Shown here in pieces: positions 44,305 through 53,882 of a stretch of 64,000 nucleotides of DNA (positions are counted from its first letter, which is position 1; each line of letters begins with the position of its first letter). Origin of the DNA: Bacteroidia bacterium (GTDB lineage Bacteria > Bacteroidota > Bacteroidia > J057). The notes under the pieces are model-generated. The model did no database searches, had not been told where the DNA came from, and was given only the letters and a program-made list of their open reading frames with translations. A program made the position numbers and the translations under genes. The stretch covers positions 124,001 to 188,000 of the forward strand of contig JAWKNO010000002.1 of NCBI GenBank assembly GCA_041391665.1. The letters are read 5' to 3'.

Positions 44305-46359
44305 TTAAGGGTTGACGGGCGCTTCAATAATAATGGTTGTGCCTCTTCCGGGCTGGCTGTCAATATCCATATGGCCGGAAATGTCCTTCAGCCGTGCCTG
44401 AATATTGGAAATTCCCATTCCGCTTTTTTTGCCGGTTTTGTCAGGATCAAATCCTTTGCCGTTGTCTTCCAGCACCATGGTAAGCAGACCTTCACTGATG
44501 CTAATCTGCAAAACAATCCGGGTTGCTTCTGCATGTTTGATCACATTCTGGATCAGTTCCTGCACAATCCGGTAAAGGTGGCGTTCGGTTTTTTGCGGGA
44601 GTTTGACGGGCTGTGGATAAAGCGTCTGAAAGTCAATATGCAGTTTTCCGCTGTTGTTGAGCGTATGGCAAAGTTCTTTTACCGATGCTTCAAGGCCCAG
44701 ATGTTTGAGCGAAAGCGCCATCATGTCGTGAGAGAGCTGCCGGGTTTCAGTGCAGGCCTGATCGAGTAACTGGTAGGTGCGGTCAAAATGCAACTCACTG
44801 CCAGGAGAGAGCCGGTTTTTTATTCCCTCCAGACTCAACTTTACTGCTGATAATGTGCCCCCAAGCTGATCGTGAATGTCGCGGGCAATGCGTTCGCGCT
44901 CATACTCCTGACCTTCGAGACGGGAGTTGAGGTTTTCAATTGCCTGTTCTTTCATCAGGTCAACGACCAGTTGACTGTTGATTTCCCGCTGTTGGGCCAT
45001 GAGTTGTTTCTGTGTCTGGTTTCGCTGATAGTAGTAAAACCCTATGCCGCCAATCATCATAACCAGTAAAGTACCGACGATAAAAACGAGGCGGAGTTGG
45101 GCAGATTTTTGCTGACTTTGCTGCTGGGCGATGAGTTTTTCCTTTTCTATTTTCTCCGTTTCAAAATGTACCTCCGTAAAGCGGATGGTCTGCTCGCTTT
45201 GATTATTAAACATCTCATCCTGAATCTTTTTATACAATTTGTGATAGTGAAGGGCCGAATCGGCCTGACCTTTTTCCTCAAAAATTTCGGATAACAACCG
45301 TGAGATATGTGCCCGGTCGCCGGTCAGATTCAGGTCGGATGCGATTTTGGCGCCGAGATGCAGGGTGTCGATGGCGGATGGGTAATTTTGCATCCGTTTA
45401 TTCATTCCGCCCAGATTGATATAAGCATCTACGATTCCCTGATTGTCGTTGGCTTTCTGCTTGAAAATCAGGCTTTTGGTAAACAGCGGATGCGCTTTCC
45501 TGTACTGAGTTTTCGCTTCTTCCGGCTTGCCTGATTGCCGCAGATAATCACCCCAATACAGATAATGAACCCCGAGGCTGATTTCTGAACTGGTACGCCG
45601 GATGGAATCTCCGATAGCATTGCGAATCTGAATACAGGCGAGAAAAGCGGCTTCTGCCTCATCAAACTTCTTTTCAGACCGCAACAACCGCCCCTGAAGG
45701 TTATAGGCTTTGGCTTGTATGGCCGGGGAAACGCCTTTCAGATAAGGTTGCACCTGGTTGTAATATTCCTTCGCCATAAACAGGGTCGAATCTTCGAGGG
45801 CGGAAGCATTTTTTTTGCGCTGAAAATAAGTCAGAAACAGCGAACAGATATTGAGGTAATCATTTACGATTTCTGCGGAGTCTTTCCGCGCTTCATGGAC
45901 GTGCAAAGCATCCTGGTAATCGGTGAGTGCGGCATCAAAATCAGATCGTTGAAGATAGTTGAACCCTCTTTCAATGAGTACGCGGGCTTGTCCCAATGAA
46001 TCTCCTGCTGACTGAAACAGCGCCAGACTCTGGTTGTAGTGGCTGCCTGCGATATCGTAAAATGCCTGGCTTCGGTAAATCCCGGCAAGGGTAAATAATA
46101 CTTCAGCCAGCACCGTCTGGTCATTTTGAAGTAAGGCCAATTCGTATGCTTGTTTGCTCAGTTCAAGTTTTTTTTCCAGTTGAAGATCATTCAATTGAGC
46201 TATTGTGTCGGTAAGAGCCTTAATTTTTTGTATAACTATTCGGGGGGATTCTATTTCCTGAAGCCTGGCGGGTTGTGCAAATACAAAAGAAAAGCAGAAC
46301 CATACTCCAAAAAGAAGTATGGTTCTTAGGGGAAAAATATACCTGCTCACATAGTTCAT
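44305..46359 (-). CDS. sensor histidine kinase with periplasmic TPR sensor (HisKA_3)
   Basis: A 684-residue kinase. A signal/first membrane segment (IFPLRTILLFGVWFCFSFVF) follows the ATG at 46359; a longer frame starting at 46419 would add 20 polar residues and is not preferred. Residues of about 30-390 are TPR repeats (QAFYDIAGSHYNQSLALF; NYPSAIDTLHLGAKIA), predicted to be periplasmic. A single membrane helix (LRLVFIVGTLLVMMIGGIGF) is followed by a coiled linker. The HisKA_3 domain has ERIARDIHDQLGG (phospho-acceptor His496), and the HATPase domain has LIQNVIKHAEAT and LEDNGKGFD. The TPR sensor suggests detection of a peptide or protein ligand. Partner regulator and helical protein follow in the operon. 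Confidence 0.93.
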   Translation of the reverse strand: MNYVSRYIFPLRTILLFGVWFCFSFVFAQPARLQEIESPRIVIQKIKALTDTIAQLNDLQLEKKLELSKQAYELALLQNDQTVLAEVLFTLAGIYRSQAFYDIAGSHYNQSLALFQSAGDSLGQARVLIERGFNYLQRSDFDAALTDYQDALHVHEARKDSAEIVNDYLNICSLFLTYFQRKKNASALEDSTLFMAKEYYNQVQPYLKGVSPAIQAKAYNLQGRLLRSEKKFDEAEAAFLACIQIRNAIGDSIRRTSSEISLGVHYLYWGDYLRQSGKPEEAKTQYRKAHPLFTKSLIFKQKANDNQGIVDAYINLGGMNKRMQNYPSAIDTLHLGAKIASDLNLTGDRAHISRLLSEIFEEKGQADSALHYHKLYKKIQDEMFNNQSEQTIRFTEVHFETEKIEKEKLIAQQQSQQKSAQLRLVFIVGTLLVMMIGGIGFYYYQRNQTQKQLMAQQREINSQLVVDLMKEQAIENLNSRLEGQEYERERIARDIHDQLGGTLSAVKLSLEGIKNRLSPGSELHFDRTYQLLDQACTETRQLSHDMMALSLKHLGLEASVKELCHTLNNSGKLHIDFQTLYPQPVKLPQKTERHLYRIVQELIQNVIKHAEATRIVLQISISEGLLTMVLEDNGKGFDPDKTGKKSGMGISNIQARLKDISGHMDIDSQPGRGTTIIIEAPVNP

Positions 46360-46408
46360 ATTGAAAATTTCATTGTCGGCTGGCGATTGAAAAGCGAGTA
46401 AAAAAGGG

Positions 46409-46996
46409 TTAGTTTCCACCCTCCACCGGATCTTTCGCGCCTACAGCCTTGCCAATATTCGCATGTTTTTTGTTCAGTCGGGTCAATATAGGCATAGGAT
46501 CGTCGAGCGTTGTATCATATCCATTGGATGGCGGAATGGCTCTGGCATTCATAGATGAGATATCATATCCGGGTACTTCTATGAGTCCTTCCTCGTTGAG
46601 GAGGTCTCCGGCAGTAGCATATTCAGCTCTGGCGCTTCCTACACAGAGCACCTGATCTTCTGAAATGGGCTGGTTGGGGTTGTGCAGGCCACCTTGGGCT
46701 TTATTTTTATGATACACAACCTTTACAGCAACCGAAGTCAGAGCCGGCCATTGCGATTTGTCCAGTCCGATCAGATAGTCCTGCGGGCTGGTATGCTGGT
46801 GAGAAGTCGCACGCAAAAGTTCGAGGTAAATGTTACATACCGCTGCCGTAGTATTACCTGATTCCGGGTGGCGGAGATACAGGACATATCCATCGGGAAC
46901 CAGCACATTAATACCGATATACAGCGTCGTTTGTGAAGCATCACCTGAATAGTAGGTTCTTTTCTGAATGCTGAGATAGGGCTTTAGACTCATCAT
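46409..46996 (-). CDS. hypothetical cytoplasmic protein upstream of the two-component operon
   Basis: A 195-residue protein with no signal peptide, mostly beta-rich. Segments such as TTLYIGINVLVPDGYVLYLR and VAVKVVYHKNKAQGG have no family I recognise. It lies 49 bp upstream of the sensor kinase start on the same strand, so it may be in the same transcript and could supply a ligand or modulator. Two adjacent ATG codons (46996 and 46993) are equivalent starts. The upstream gap to the next gene (238 bp) contains AT-rich sequence without clear signals. Confidence 0.65.
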   Translation of the reverse strand: MMSLKPYLSIQKRTYYSGDASQTTLYIGINVLVPDGYVLYLRHPESGNTTAAVCNIYLELLRATSHQHTSPQDYLIGLDKSQWPALTSVAVKVVYHKNKAQGGLHNPNQPISEDQVLCVGSARAEYATAGDLLNEEGLIEVPGYDISSMNARAIPPSNGYDTTLDDPMPILTRLNKKHANIGKAVGAKDPVEGGN

Positions 46997-47234
46997 AATC
47001 GTAGAATTTTGGTTAATGGGTTGCCGGAATCTATAAGAAATATAAAAAATAATTCGATTACCTGTAGTAATGATACGATAAAGGTAGGAGGAGAATCGCC
47101 CGAAAACATTACCGGGAAAATACGGAGCCTCTACCGGGAAACCGGTATGCCGGAGTGAAAGCCTGAAAGAAAAAAGGGGTTTCCCGGTATTGTGCGTAAA
47201 TTACCGCAGGCAGATAAATAAAAAATACAGGAAA

Positions 47235-47621
47235 ATGGGGATCAAAACATTCCAAAAAACGCTCAACGCTCATCCTGAAATCCTATTCCTCGTGGATGGT
47301 GCCGGGGCATTGGTATCAGCTTTTCTGTTGGGTGTGATTCTTGTCAGGTGGGAGCAAGTGTTTGGCATTCCTGCGTCCATCTTGTATTTGCTGGCTTCAC
47401 TGCCGGTTCTTTTTGCTGTGTATGATTTTTATTGCTACCGGACCCAAAAAGAAAGGCCCGCAGTTTTTTTGCGCGCCATTGCCATTGCCAATTTGCTGTA
47501 CTGTGTTTTGTCCCTGGGGTTAGCTATTTATCATTCTCAGACAATTACACTTTGGGGTTGGGCATATATTCTGTCTGAAATTTTGATTGTTTTGATCCTG
47601 GTTAAAATGGAATATCGATAA
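47235..47621 (+). CDS. small four-helix membrane protein
   Basis: A 128-residue integral membrane protein with four predicted helices: LFLVDGAGALVSAFLLGVIL, FGIPASILYLLASLPVLFAV, FLRAIAIANLLYCVLSLGLA and ITLWGWAYILSEILIVLILV. A short positively charged N-terminus (GIKTFQKTL) precedes them. The ATG at 47235 is preferred over an upstream start that adds a polar Arg/Lys-rich stretch. Related small membrane proteins occur widely in Bacteroidota without known function. Monocistronic in this window. Confidence 0.75.
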   Translation: MGIKTFQKTLNAHPEILFLVDGAGALVSAFLLGVILVRWEQVFGIPASILYLLASLPVLFAVYDFYCYRTQKERPAVFLRAIAIANLLYCVLSLGLAIYHSQTITLWGWAYILSEILIVLILVKMEYR

Positions 47622-47763
47622 ATGGGATAAATTTTGTGAATAAAAATGCCAATAGTGTTAAATTGAATATTTTTTTAAAATAAACCTTCCCGATAAACAC
47701 TCGTTTTTGTAATTGTTGTCTGGCAAATGTTTTTTCAGTTTTGTAAAAAGAAATACCGGAATC

Positions 47764-50106
47764 ATGAATACAAAACGCTCGATCCTTACGCTTAGTTTTC
47801 TGCTCGCTTTTGCTCACAGTCTGCTCCAGGCACAGGCTGTCTTCACGAAAGTCTATGACGCCCGTGTCAAAGGACAAAATATCGAATGGGATGGCGACCG
47901 CCTGATCGTGGCTGGTGATATGTATTTCCAGAATCAGACGGACTTCTCCTTTATGAAGCTGGATACCACCGGGACGGTTGTTCGCTCCGTGGGTTATCAC
48001 CATACCGGCCGCGACCACGCTTCATTTATCCGCAATCATCCCAACGGTGGGTATGTCATCGGTGGTTATTCGTTGTTCGATCCGGCCAGCCCCGATAGTT
48101 CGGAGATCGTTATTCTCCGCATTGGCGCCAACGGCGCGCTTCAGTGGGCCCGCAGCTATTATAAAGCCAATCACAAAGCAGGTGTCATTTCCGGACTGGA
48201 AATCAATGGCGACGGAACCATCGTATTTTCTGCGCATATGTATATACCGCTGACAGCGTCCGGCCTCAATATGCACGGAACCGTAGTGCAACTCGATACA
48301 GCCGGAAATATCATGTGGCATCGTGCAGTAAGACTGGGAAATGCCCTGATTACGCCTAATCCTTTGCTTATTGATGGTCCTAACTCCAACCTCGTGATCC
48401 AGAACAACGGAACGATCATCGCGGGGTGGAATTTTTTCCGCTATGACTCTGCCGCCAATGTCCTCAACCGGGGCATTTCCATTCAGGCGCTCGACAATAC
48501 CGGCAACCTCGTCTGGGAAAAACAATACAAATCCCGGCCTATGCTCGCGATGGAACTTACGCCCTCCGACAATGGCCTGGCTATTTACCTCAACAACCTC
48601 CTTGGAGCCGTAGGGCTGATCAAACTCGACGCCAATGGCAACCAGCTTTGGGGCAGACTCGACCCGTTCCCCGCAGCCAATAACATCCCACGGGTAAGCC
48701 TCAAAGCATCTGGCAACCAGATCGCCTTTCTGACCGACAACCGTATTACCATCGAACGAAATAATCCGATCTCGCTGATCCGGCCTTCGATTGTAAGCAC
48801 AACTCAACATTTGCGGATCAGAGATTTTGTTACCGATGGTAAAAAAGCTTATATCCTTGCCCATACCCTGGCCCCTGCAAACGCTATAGGTTTCCGTTCC
48901 GTCCTTACAAAATCAATCATAGACACAGTTTCCAATTGTTTTTTCAGCTACCATCCTTCTGCCAACTATCCAGCCTTTGCACTCGATACGCTGAGTGTCA
49001 ACCTTTCTTCTTCCAATACGCTCGCGCTGTTTATGGACACGCTGAACCTGCCCCAGGCTTTACTTTCCACCTATGATTCGACGGTCTGTGTTGGTCAGGG
49101 ACTTGTCTGGCCGGGCGATGCCAACTCCGACGGAATCGCCAATGTGCTGGACTTTATGTTTGTCGGCCTGGGCTGGGGTAAATTTGGCCCACCCCGGTTA
49201 AACGCCACAATCCAGTGGACCGGTCAGTCCGCCCTTGACTGGAACTTCAGTTTCTTCAATGGCGTGAATATGAAACACGCCGATGGAAACGGAAATGGCC
49301 ATATCGGCTGGGCAGACATTATTCCCATTATCCTCAACTACGGCCTCACCCACAACAAAGGCGAAGACAACGGAGGCCCCGATGATCCGCCGCTGTTTCT
49401 CGAAATGCCTCAGGATAGCATAGAGGTGGGGCAGACAATGACCATACCTGTTATGTATGGAGATTCTGCTCACCTTGTGGAAGACGTATATGCACTAGGC
49501 TTTTCGGTACGATATGATCCTGCTCTGATCGATACCAGCAGCATGCATTTCACCCCGGCAGTATCGTGGATGGGAACCGACAGTGTGGATCTGATCTATA
49601 TGGAGAAAGATTTTCCTGTGGAAGGTCAACTGGAGGTCGGACTTACCCGAATCACCCAGACAGATGCATCAGGGTACGGGATGATCGGATCGCTGACATT
49701 TGTAACGATTGACAATATATCAGGCAAAACGCTGGTAGCGGAGAAACTGAGACTCGAAATCGTACCGCAGGGAGCGATGAACACCCTGGAGCAGCGGCTG
49801 CCGGTATTTGGGAAAAGCGATTCAGTCGTAGTGGTACAGGAGACGAGCACCTCGATTAAAGACAATCTGATCAGTGGAGAAGTAAAAGTATATCCCAATC
49901 CGGTATTCGGACTGCTGGAAATCGACGGAGGGAATATTGTAACGCAAAGTGTAGTACTTACCGACCTGATGGGACGTGAAGTGCTGGTGAGAGAAATGAA
50001 TAAAGTGAGCACAACGCTCGATTTGGGAATGATCACTCCCGGCATCTATGTCCTCAAGGGTAAAACCCGGGAGGGGTACTGGATGAAGCGCCTTATCGTG
50101 AAATAA
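47764..50106 (+). CDS. secreted protein with dockerin-like repeats and T9SS domain
   Basis: A 780-residue exoprotein. Its signal peptide (RSILTLSFLLAFAHSLLQAQ) begins at ATG 47764. The first 440 residues repeat DxxGNxxW-type segments (LDTTGTVVRS, LDNTGNLVWEKQY, LDANGNQLWGRLD), suggesting a propeller. A dockerin-like module follows: GDANSDGIANVLDFMFVGLG and DGNGNGHIGWADIIPIILNY, both with Asp/Asn calcium ligands. A cohesin/cadherin-like domain (FLEMPQDSIEVGQTMTIPVM) and a T9SS sorting domain (VYPNPVFGLLEID to MKRLIVK) complete it. Dockerins bind cohesins or act as calcium-stabilised spacers; with a cohesin-like domain in the same chain, self-assembly on the cell surface is possible. A strong terminator follows. 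Confidence 0.85.
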   Translation: MNTKRSILTLSFLLAFAHSLLQAQAVFTKVYDARVKGQNIEWDGDRLIVAGDMYFQNQTDFSFMKLDTTGTVVRSVGYHHTGRDHASFIRNHPNGGYVIGGYSLFDPASPDSSEIVILRIGANGALQWARSYYKANHKAGVISGLEINGDGTIVFSAHMYIPLTASGLNMHGTVVQLDTAGNIMWHRAVRLGNALITPNPLLIDGPNSNLVIQNNGTIIAGWNFFRYDSAANVLNRGISIQALDNTGNLVWEKQYKSRPMLAMELTPSDNGLAIYLNNLLGAVGLIKLDANGNQLWGRLDPFPAANNIPRVSLKASGNQIAFLTDNRITIERNNPISLIRPSIVSTTQHLRIRDFVTDGKKAYILAHTLAPANAIGFRSVLTKSIIDTVSNCFFSYHPSANYPAFALDTLSVNLSSSNTLALFMDTLNLPQALLSTYDSTVCVGQGLVWPGDANSDGIANVLDFMFVGLGWGKFGPPRLNATIQWTGQSALDWNFSFFNGVNMKHADGNGNGHIGWADIIPIILNYGLTHNKGEDNGGPDDPPLFLEMPQDSIEVGQTMTIPVMYGDSAHLVEDVYALGFSVRYDPALIDTSSMHFTPAVSWMGTDSVDLIYMEKDFPVEGQLEVGLTRITQTDASGYGMIGSLTFVTIDNISGKTLVAEKLRLEIVPQGAMNTLEQRLPVFGKSDSVVVVQETSTSIKDNLISGEVKVYPNPVFGLLEIDGGNIVTQSVVLTDLMGREVLVREMNKVSTTLDLGMITPGIYVLKGKTREGYWMKRLIVK

Positions 50107-50144
50107 AGAACCTGTTCATATTATTATCATCACAGTCTTGAAAG

Positions 50145-50173
50145 ACGGGGCGCTTTACGTCCCGTTTTTTTTT
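50145..50173 (+). terminator. terminator of the dockerin-like T9SS gene
   Basis: ACGGGGCG (50145-50152) pairs with CGTCCCGT (50158-50165), an 8-bp stem with one G-U pair and a 5-nt loop, followed by a run of T residues to 50173. Confidence 0.85.
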
Positions 50174-50215
50174 GCCTTGAATAGGCGAATTTCCTCAAAA
50201 CCATTCAGATTTTCC

Positions 50216-51745
50216 TCAATCCAACTCATAATATTCCCACGCCCCGACGTCAAATCCATCATACCGCAGGCTGTCACTCCTTCCCCGATAGTCGTCGTTG
50301 TATCCGCTGGAGCCGGGTGGCGTGTCAAGGCCGGTATTGATCAGTGGGCTGCCTGCCTTGGGTCTGTAGTCGCGGTATAAAAAGTCGTTGAATTGCGGGT
50401 CGAGGTTTTTGGTGGAATTGAATAAATGCGGAACAATCGCCACTTCATAGTCCTCGCTCACCCGCACCAGCGAATAGTCAAAACGAAGGCTGTTAAACGG
50501 ATTGCCCGACAACGTATCCAGCACAATTTCATCTTCTTCACTTCCCCAGATCACGCAGTTGGTAAACTGGTAATAGGCCTCATATATATTTGCGGTGACG
50601 CCATCAAAGGTAAACCAGTTGGTCAGCAGCATCTGGGGCGTGCGCCGCGAAAATCGTATGATACTGTAATTGGCAAAGGTGCAGTTGTAAAAACTGTATT
50701 TCCCCCCGCCGATCAGGGCCAGTGTCCGCAGTTTGCAGGTATTGATGATGGAGTTTTCCATAAAAATAGCGGGAGCCGAACCTGCAACACTTCCCGATGG
50801 GTCAACGCCGACGCCGACGATGCCATGTGCGCCCATGTTTTTGATCTCGGTGTACTGGATCGTGACTTTGGGGTTTTGATTGACAGAAATAGAGTCAACT
50901 TCTATACCGATCAGCGCATTTTTTACCCGGCAATGCCGGAGAATATTGTCTTTGCTGTTTTTGAAAAAACGGATACCCCGCCACTGGGCCGGATTCTCCT
51001 GATACAGGGAGTCGAGCCGGGATCCTTTAAACTCAATGGGCATGCCGGGTTCGCCTTCGGCTTTCAGGGTGCCGTCCACAAACAGCATCGAATACAGTCC
51101 GAAAGTCGGACTGCCAAAACTGTCTGTGATTCCAAACTGGTATGGGGTGAAAAATATTTCTGTCCCTGGTAAAACCGTAACCGTTACTCCTTCGGGAATA
51201 TAGATCGGCCCGTCCATAATAATGGGTTTGTCGGGCGTAAGCGTGGTGTCTTTGGTGAAGAAAAATCCGTCGATATTCAGAAAATTCTGCTCCTGGCGGA
51301 TGCGCGCCCGCAGGAAATAGGCATCGATCACAAATGCGCGGATCAGCACCTGCTGAATTTCGTCCCCCACTTGAAAATTGATGTATTCCTCCGCGAAATT
51401 GTCTTTCAACTGAGACTTCAGGTTGATAAACATGTGAATACTATCCTTGTTGGCAATAACAACATCTTCCACATCGTTTTTTTGAATGCCATCCACAATC
51501 ATATTAAACTCCGAGTCTGCGCCTTTTTCCAGCCAGATACGGGAGACATTTACGGCTTTTCCTGTAAAATTGGAGACAATCAGCCGCTCACTGGGGGTGA
51601 GTATCGTCGTAAAAATAGAATCAAAGAGAACAGTATCAGCCGAAAAGCTGAGGGTACCTTCTTCTACGGGATTTGTTGGTCGCTCGCAGCTCCAGACCAT
51701 AAATCCGCCGAAAGCCAGCAACAGAGGGAAAAAAAATCGCTTCAT
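50216..51745 (-). CDS. beta-helix lipoprotein (choice-of-anchor-Q-like)
   Basis: A 509-residue lipoprotein. The signal peptide FFFPLLLAFGGFMVWSC ends in a lipobox VWSC. Residues of about 150-480 form a right-handed parallel beta-helix, with turns such as GPIYIPEGVTVTVLPGTEIF, WRGIRFFKNSKDNILRHCRV, AIFMENSIINTCKL and YQFTNCVIWGSEED. The end (YRPKAGSPLINTGLD, then FDVGAWEY) is the hallmark of the DUF1565/choice-of-anchor-Q group. Such proteins bind or cleave polysaccharides, but no catalytic residues are identifiable here. It is divergent from the PhoX gene with 112 bp between starts. Confidence 0.85.
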   Translation of the reverse strand: MKRFFFPLLLAFGGFMVWSCERPTNPVEEGTLSFSADTVLFDSIFTTILTPSERLIVSNFTGKAVNVSRIWLEKGADSEFNMIVDGIQKNDVEDVVIANKDSIHMFINLKSQLKDNFAEEYINFQVGDEIQQVLIRAFVIDAYFLRARIRQEQNFLNIDGFFFTKDTTLTPDKPIIMDGPIYIPEGVTVTVLPGTEIFFTPYQFGITDSFGSPTFGLYSMLFVDGTLKAEGEPGMPIEFKGSRLDSLYQENPAQWRGIRFFKNSKDNILRHCRVKNALIGIEVDSISVNQNPKVTIQYTEIKNMGAHGIVGVGVDPSGSVAGSAPAIFMENSIINTCKLRTLALIGGGKYSFYNCTFANYSIIRFSRRTPQMLLTNWFTFDGVTANIYEAYYQFTNCVIWGSEEDEIVLDTLSGNPFNSLRFDYSLVRVSEDYEVAIVPHLFNSTKNLDPQFNDFLYRDYRPKAGSPLINTGLDTPPGSSGYNDDYRGRSDSLRYDGFDVGAWEYYELD

Positions 51746-51857
51746 ATTCGCAAACCTACGCACCGCAATGCAAATAAACCAGCCAAAAAAACAGTACCGG
51801 TTGCATGGAAGAACAGACAATCCTTATCTTGTAATTCTATAGGAAAGATTATCCAAA

Positions 51858-53264
51858 ATGAATGACTCGATTTCCCGAAGAAATTTTCTGAAACTGGCCG
51901 GAATGGTCGGTGTGGGCTTCGCCGGACTACAGATAGTTGGGTGCCGGATGGAGGGGGGCGTTTCCCGTGTTCGCAGCCATAAATGGAAAAAGTATGGGGT
52001 ACTGATTCCCGATCCGATGGGATTTCTCGATCTGCCCCGGGGTTTTTCGTACCAGATTATTTCTTCCCAGGGGAATACGATGTCAGACGGCTTTCTGGTT
52101 CCGGGTAAACCTGACGGGATGGCGACTTTTGAAGGTGGAGGGGGAAAAACGATTCTCATCCGCAACCACGAACTTAGCTCCGAAATGCGCGAACTGGGCC
52201 CTTTTGGACCCGACCTTAAATTGTTGAAAAAACTGGAAAAGGAAAAAATCTACGACTATGGGCAGGGCGAGCTTCCGGGTTTGGGAGGAACAACCACCAT
52301 CGTTTACGATACCCGTGCCCAAAAAGTCGAACTGGAATATCTCAGCCTTGCCGGTACTTTTCGTAATTGTGCGGGTGGGCCGACACCATGGAATACCTGG
52401 CTGAGTTGTGAAGAGACTGTGGTAAAGGCTGGATACCGCCTGGAAAAAGATCACGGATACGTATTCGAAGTACCAGCTTCAATTTCGCAGCAACTGGCAA
52501 TGCCGGTACCTATCAAAGCGATGGGGCGGTTTCAGCATGAGGCGGTAGGCATTGACCCGCAAACCAGTATCGTATATCAGACCGAAGACAGGCTGGATGG
52601 CCTGATTTACCGGTATATACCGAATGTTCCGGAAAAACTTCATGCCGGAGGAAAACTTCAGGCACTTGTGATTAAAGATGAACCAGGCCGTGATACGCGC
52701 AACTGGAAGGAAATTCCGGGCCGAAAATTTCCGCGAAATACACCACTCCCGGTAGAGTGGGTAGATCTGGACAATATTGACGCACCCGAAGATGACCTGC
52801 GAATCAGAGGTTATACAAAAGGTGCGGCTATATTCGGCAGGGGAGAAGGGATGTGGTTTGGGGTGGAAGAGTGTTATTTTGCCTGTACTTTTGGCGGAGA
52901 AAATCGTCAGGGGCAGATTTTTCGTTACCGCCCGGGGCAGTATGAAGGCACTGAAAGGGAATCCGAATCTCCAGGTACCCTGGAGCTGTTCTCTGAGCCT
53001 GACAACTCTATGTTGATGCAGAACTGCGATAATCTTACAGTGGCTCCCTGGGGCGATCTGATTGTCTGTGAGGATACACTGGAGGCCAGAGTAATGGGCA
53101 TCACGCCCGATGGCGGTTATTACCCTCTGGCGAGCAATGCCCGTAAAAATTCCGAATTTGCCGGTGTTACCTTTTCGCCGGATGGAACGACTTTGTTTGT
53201 GAATATTCAGCACGAAGGGCTTACCTTTGCCATTACAGGTCCCTGGGACAGAGGAAAAGTTTAG
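51858..53264 (+). CDS. PhoX-family (DUF839) phosphatase-like protein, Tat-exported
   Basis: A 468-residue protein. The N-terminus SRRNFLKLAG is a twin-arginine signal, and a Cys follows the hydrophobic core (IVGCRM), so it may be a Tat-exported lipoprotein. The PhoX domain shows LIRNHELSS, GGTTTIVYD, CAGGPTPWNTWLSCEE, GRFQHEAVGIDP, TEDRLDGLIYRYIP and DNLTVAPWGDLIVCED. PhoX alkaline phosphatases use calcium and iron to release phosphate from organic esters in the periplasm. The Cys and Glu positions typical of the metal cluster are present in the segments quoted. It is followed by the outer-membrane-protein-like gene after 46 bp. Confidence 0.9.
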   Translation: MNDSISRRNFLKLAGMVGVGFAGLQIVGCRMEGGVSRVRSHKWKKYGVLIPDPMGFLDLPRGFSYQIISSQGNTMSDGFLVPGKPDGMATFEGGGGKTILIRNHELSSEMRELGPFGPDLKLLKKLEKEKIYDYGQGELPGLGGTTTIVYDTRAQKVELEYLSLAGTFRNCAGGPTPWNTWLSCEETVVKAGYRLEKDHGYVFEVPASISQQLAMPVPIKAMGRFQHEAVGIDPQTSIVYQTEDRLDGLIYRYIPNVPEKLHAGGKLQALVIKDEPGRDTRNWKEIPGRKFPRNTPLPVEWVDLDNIDAPEDDLRIRGYTKGAAIFGRGEGMWFGVEECYFACTFGGENRQGQIFRYRPGQYEGTERESESPGTLELFSEPDNSMLMQNCDNLTVAPWGDLIVCEDTLEARVMGITPDGGYYPLASNARKNSEFAGVTFSPDGTTLFVNIQHEGLTFAITGPWDRGKV

Positions 53265-53310
53265 GCAACGGCCCGCTTTGTCTTTTTCGTTATCGATCTA
53301 AAACACATCT

Positions 53311-53880
53311 ATGAAACGAATTTGCCGTTTTTTTCTGATGATAAGCCTCGTTTTCCTGGCTACAACAGGCCTTCACGCCCAAAAATTGCAAGTGGGTGGC
53401 AGAATCGGAATGTCTCAGGTAAAATCTGTCGGTGAAAATCAGGATTCAAAAAATGGTTCCCGAAGCTCGGGGTATGCGGGTATATTCGCCAACTATCTGA
53501 CCCGCAATTTTCGTATGGGGATTCAGGTGGAGCTGAATTATCTGGGAATGTCGAAAAAGACAGAAGCAGAATTTCGGTTGCCGGTTACCGGGTTTGTCAA
53601 CCTGGACCGGAGAAGCCGGGTAAGGCTTCATGCCGGTACATTCATCGGTGTCGGTCAGACCCTCTTAGACTCCGAATGGCCCACTCCTGCCAGAGGGTTG
53701 GAATGGGGACTTACTTCCGGACTGGATGTGAGAGTTCCGGTTAATGAACATCTGATCCTGGTTGCAGATACCCGGGCAAATTGTGTTCTGCCTGCCAATG
53801 GAATGTCTGGCGGAATAGGAATAAAGCCATTCAGAAGGATTTTATTGTCCGTAAGCCTGGGAATAGCCTTCGGAAAATAA
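53311..53880 (+). CDS. small outer-membrane beta-barrel-like protein
   Basis: A 189-residue protein. A signal peptide (ICRFFLMISLVFLATTG, ending near LHAQ) is followed by alternating hydrophobic/polar strands (LQVGGRIGMSQVKS; MGIQVELNYLGMSK; VRLHAGTFIGVGQTLL; EHLILVADTRANCVL) ending in an aromatic-poor ILLSVSLGIAFGK. This pattern fits an eight-stranded outer-membrane barrel of the PorT/OMP_b-brl type, although the usual terminal Phe/Tyr is replaced by Lys. It may be co-transcribed with the PhoX gene upstream. Function unknown. Confidence 0.75.
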   Translation: MKRICRFFLMISLVFLATTGLHAQKLQVGGRIGMSQVKSVGENQDSKNGSRSSGYAGIFANYLTRNFRMGIQVELNYLGMSKKTEAEFRLPVTGFVNLDRRSRVRLHAGTFIGVGQTLLDSEWPTPARGLEWGLTSGLDVRVPVNEHLILVADTRANCVLPANGMSGGIGIKPFRRILLSVSLGIAFGK

Positions 53881-53882
53881 TA

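Noticed and set aside
43840..44769. 309-codon open frame antisense to the kinase and regulator genes
   Set aside because: Spans two well-supported genes on the minus strand and shows no domain of its own.
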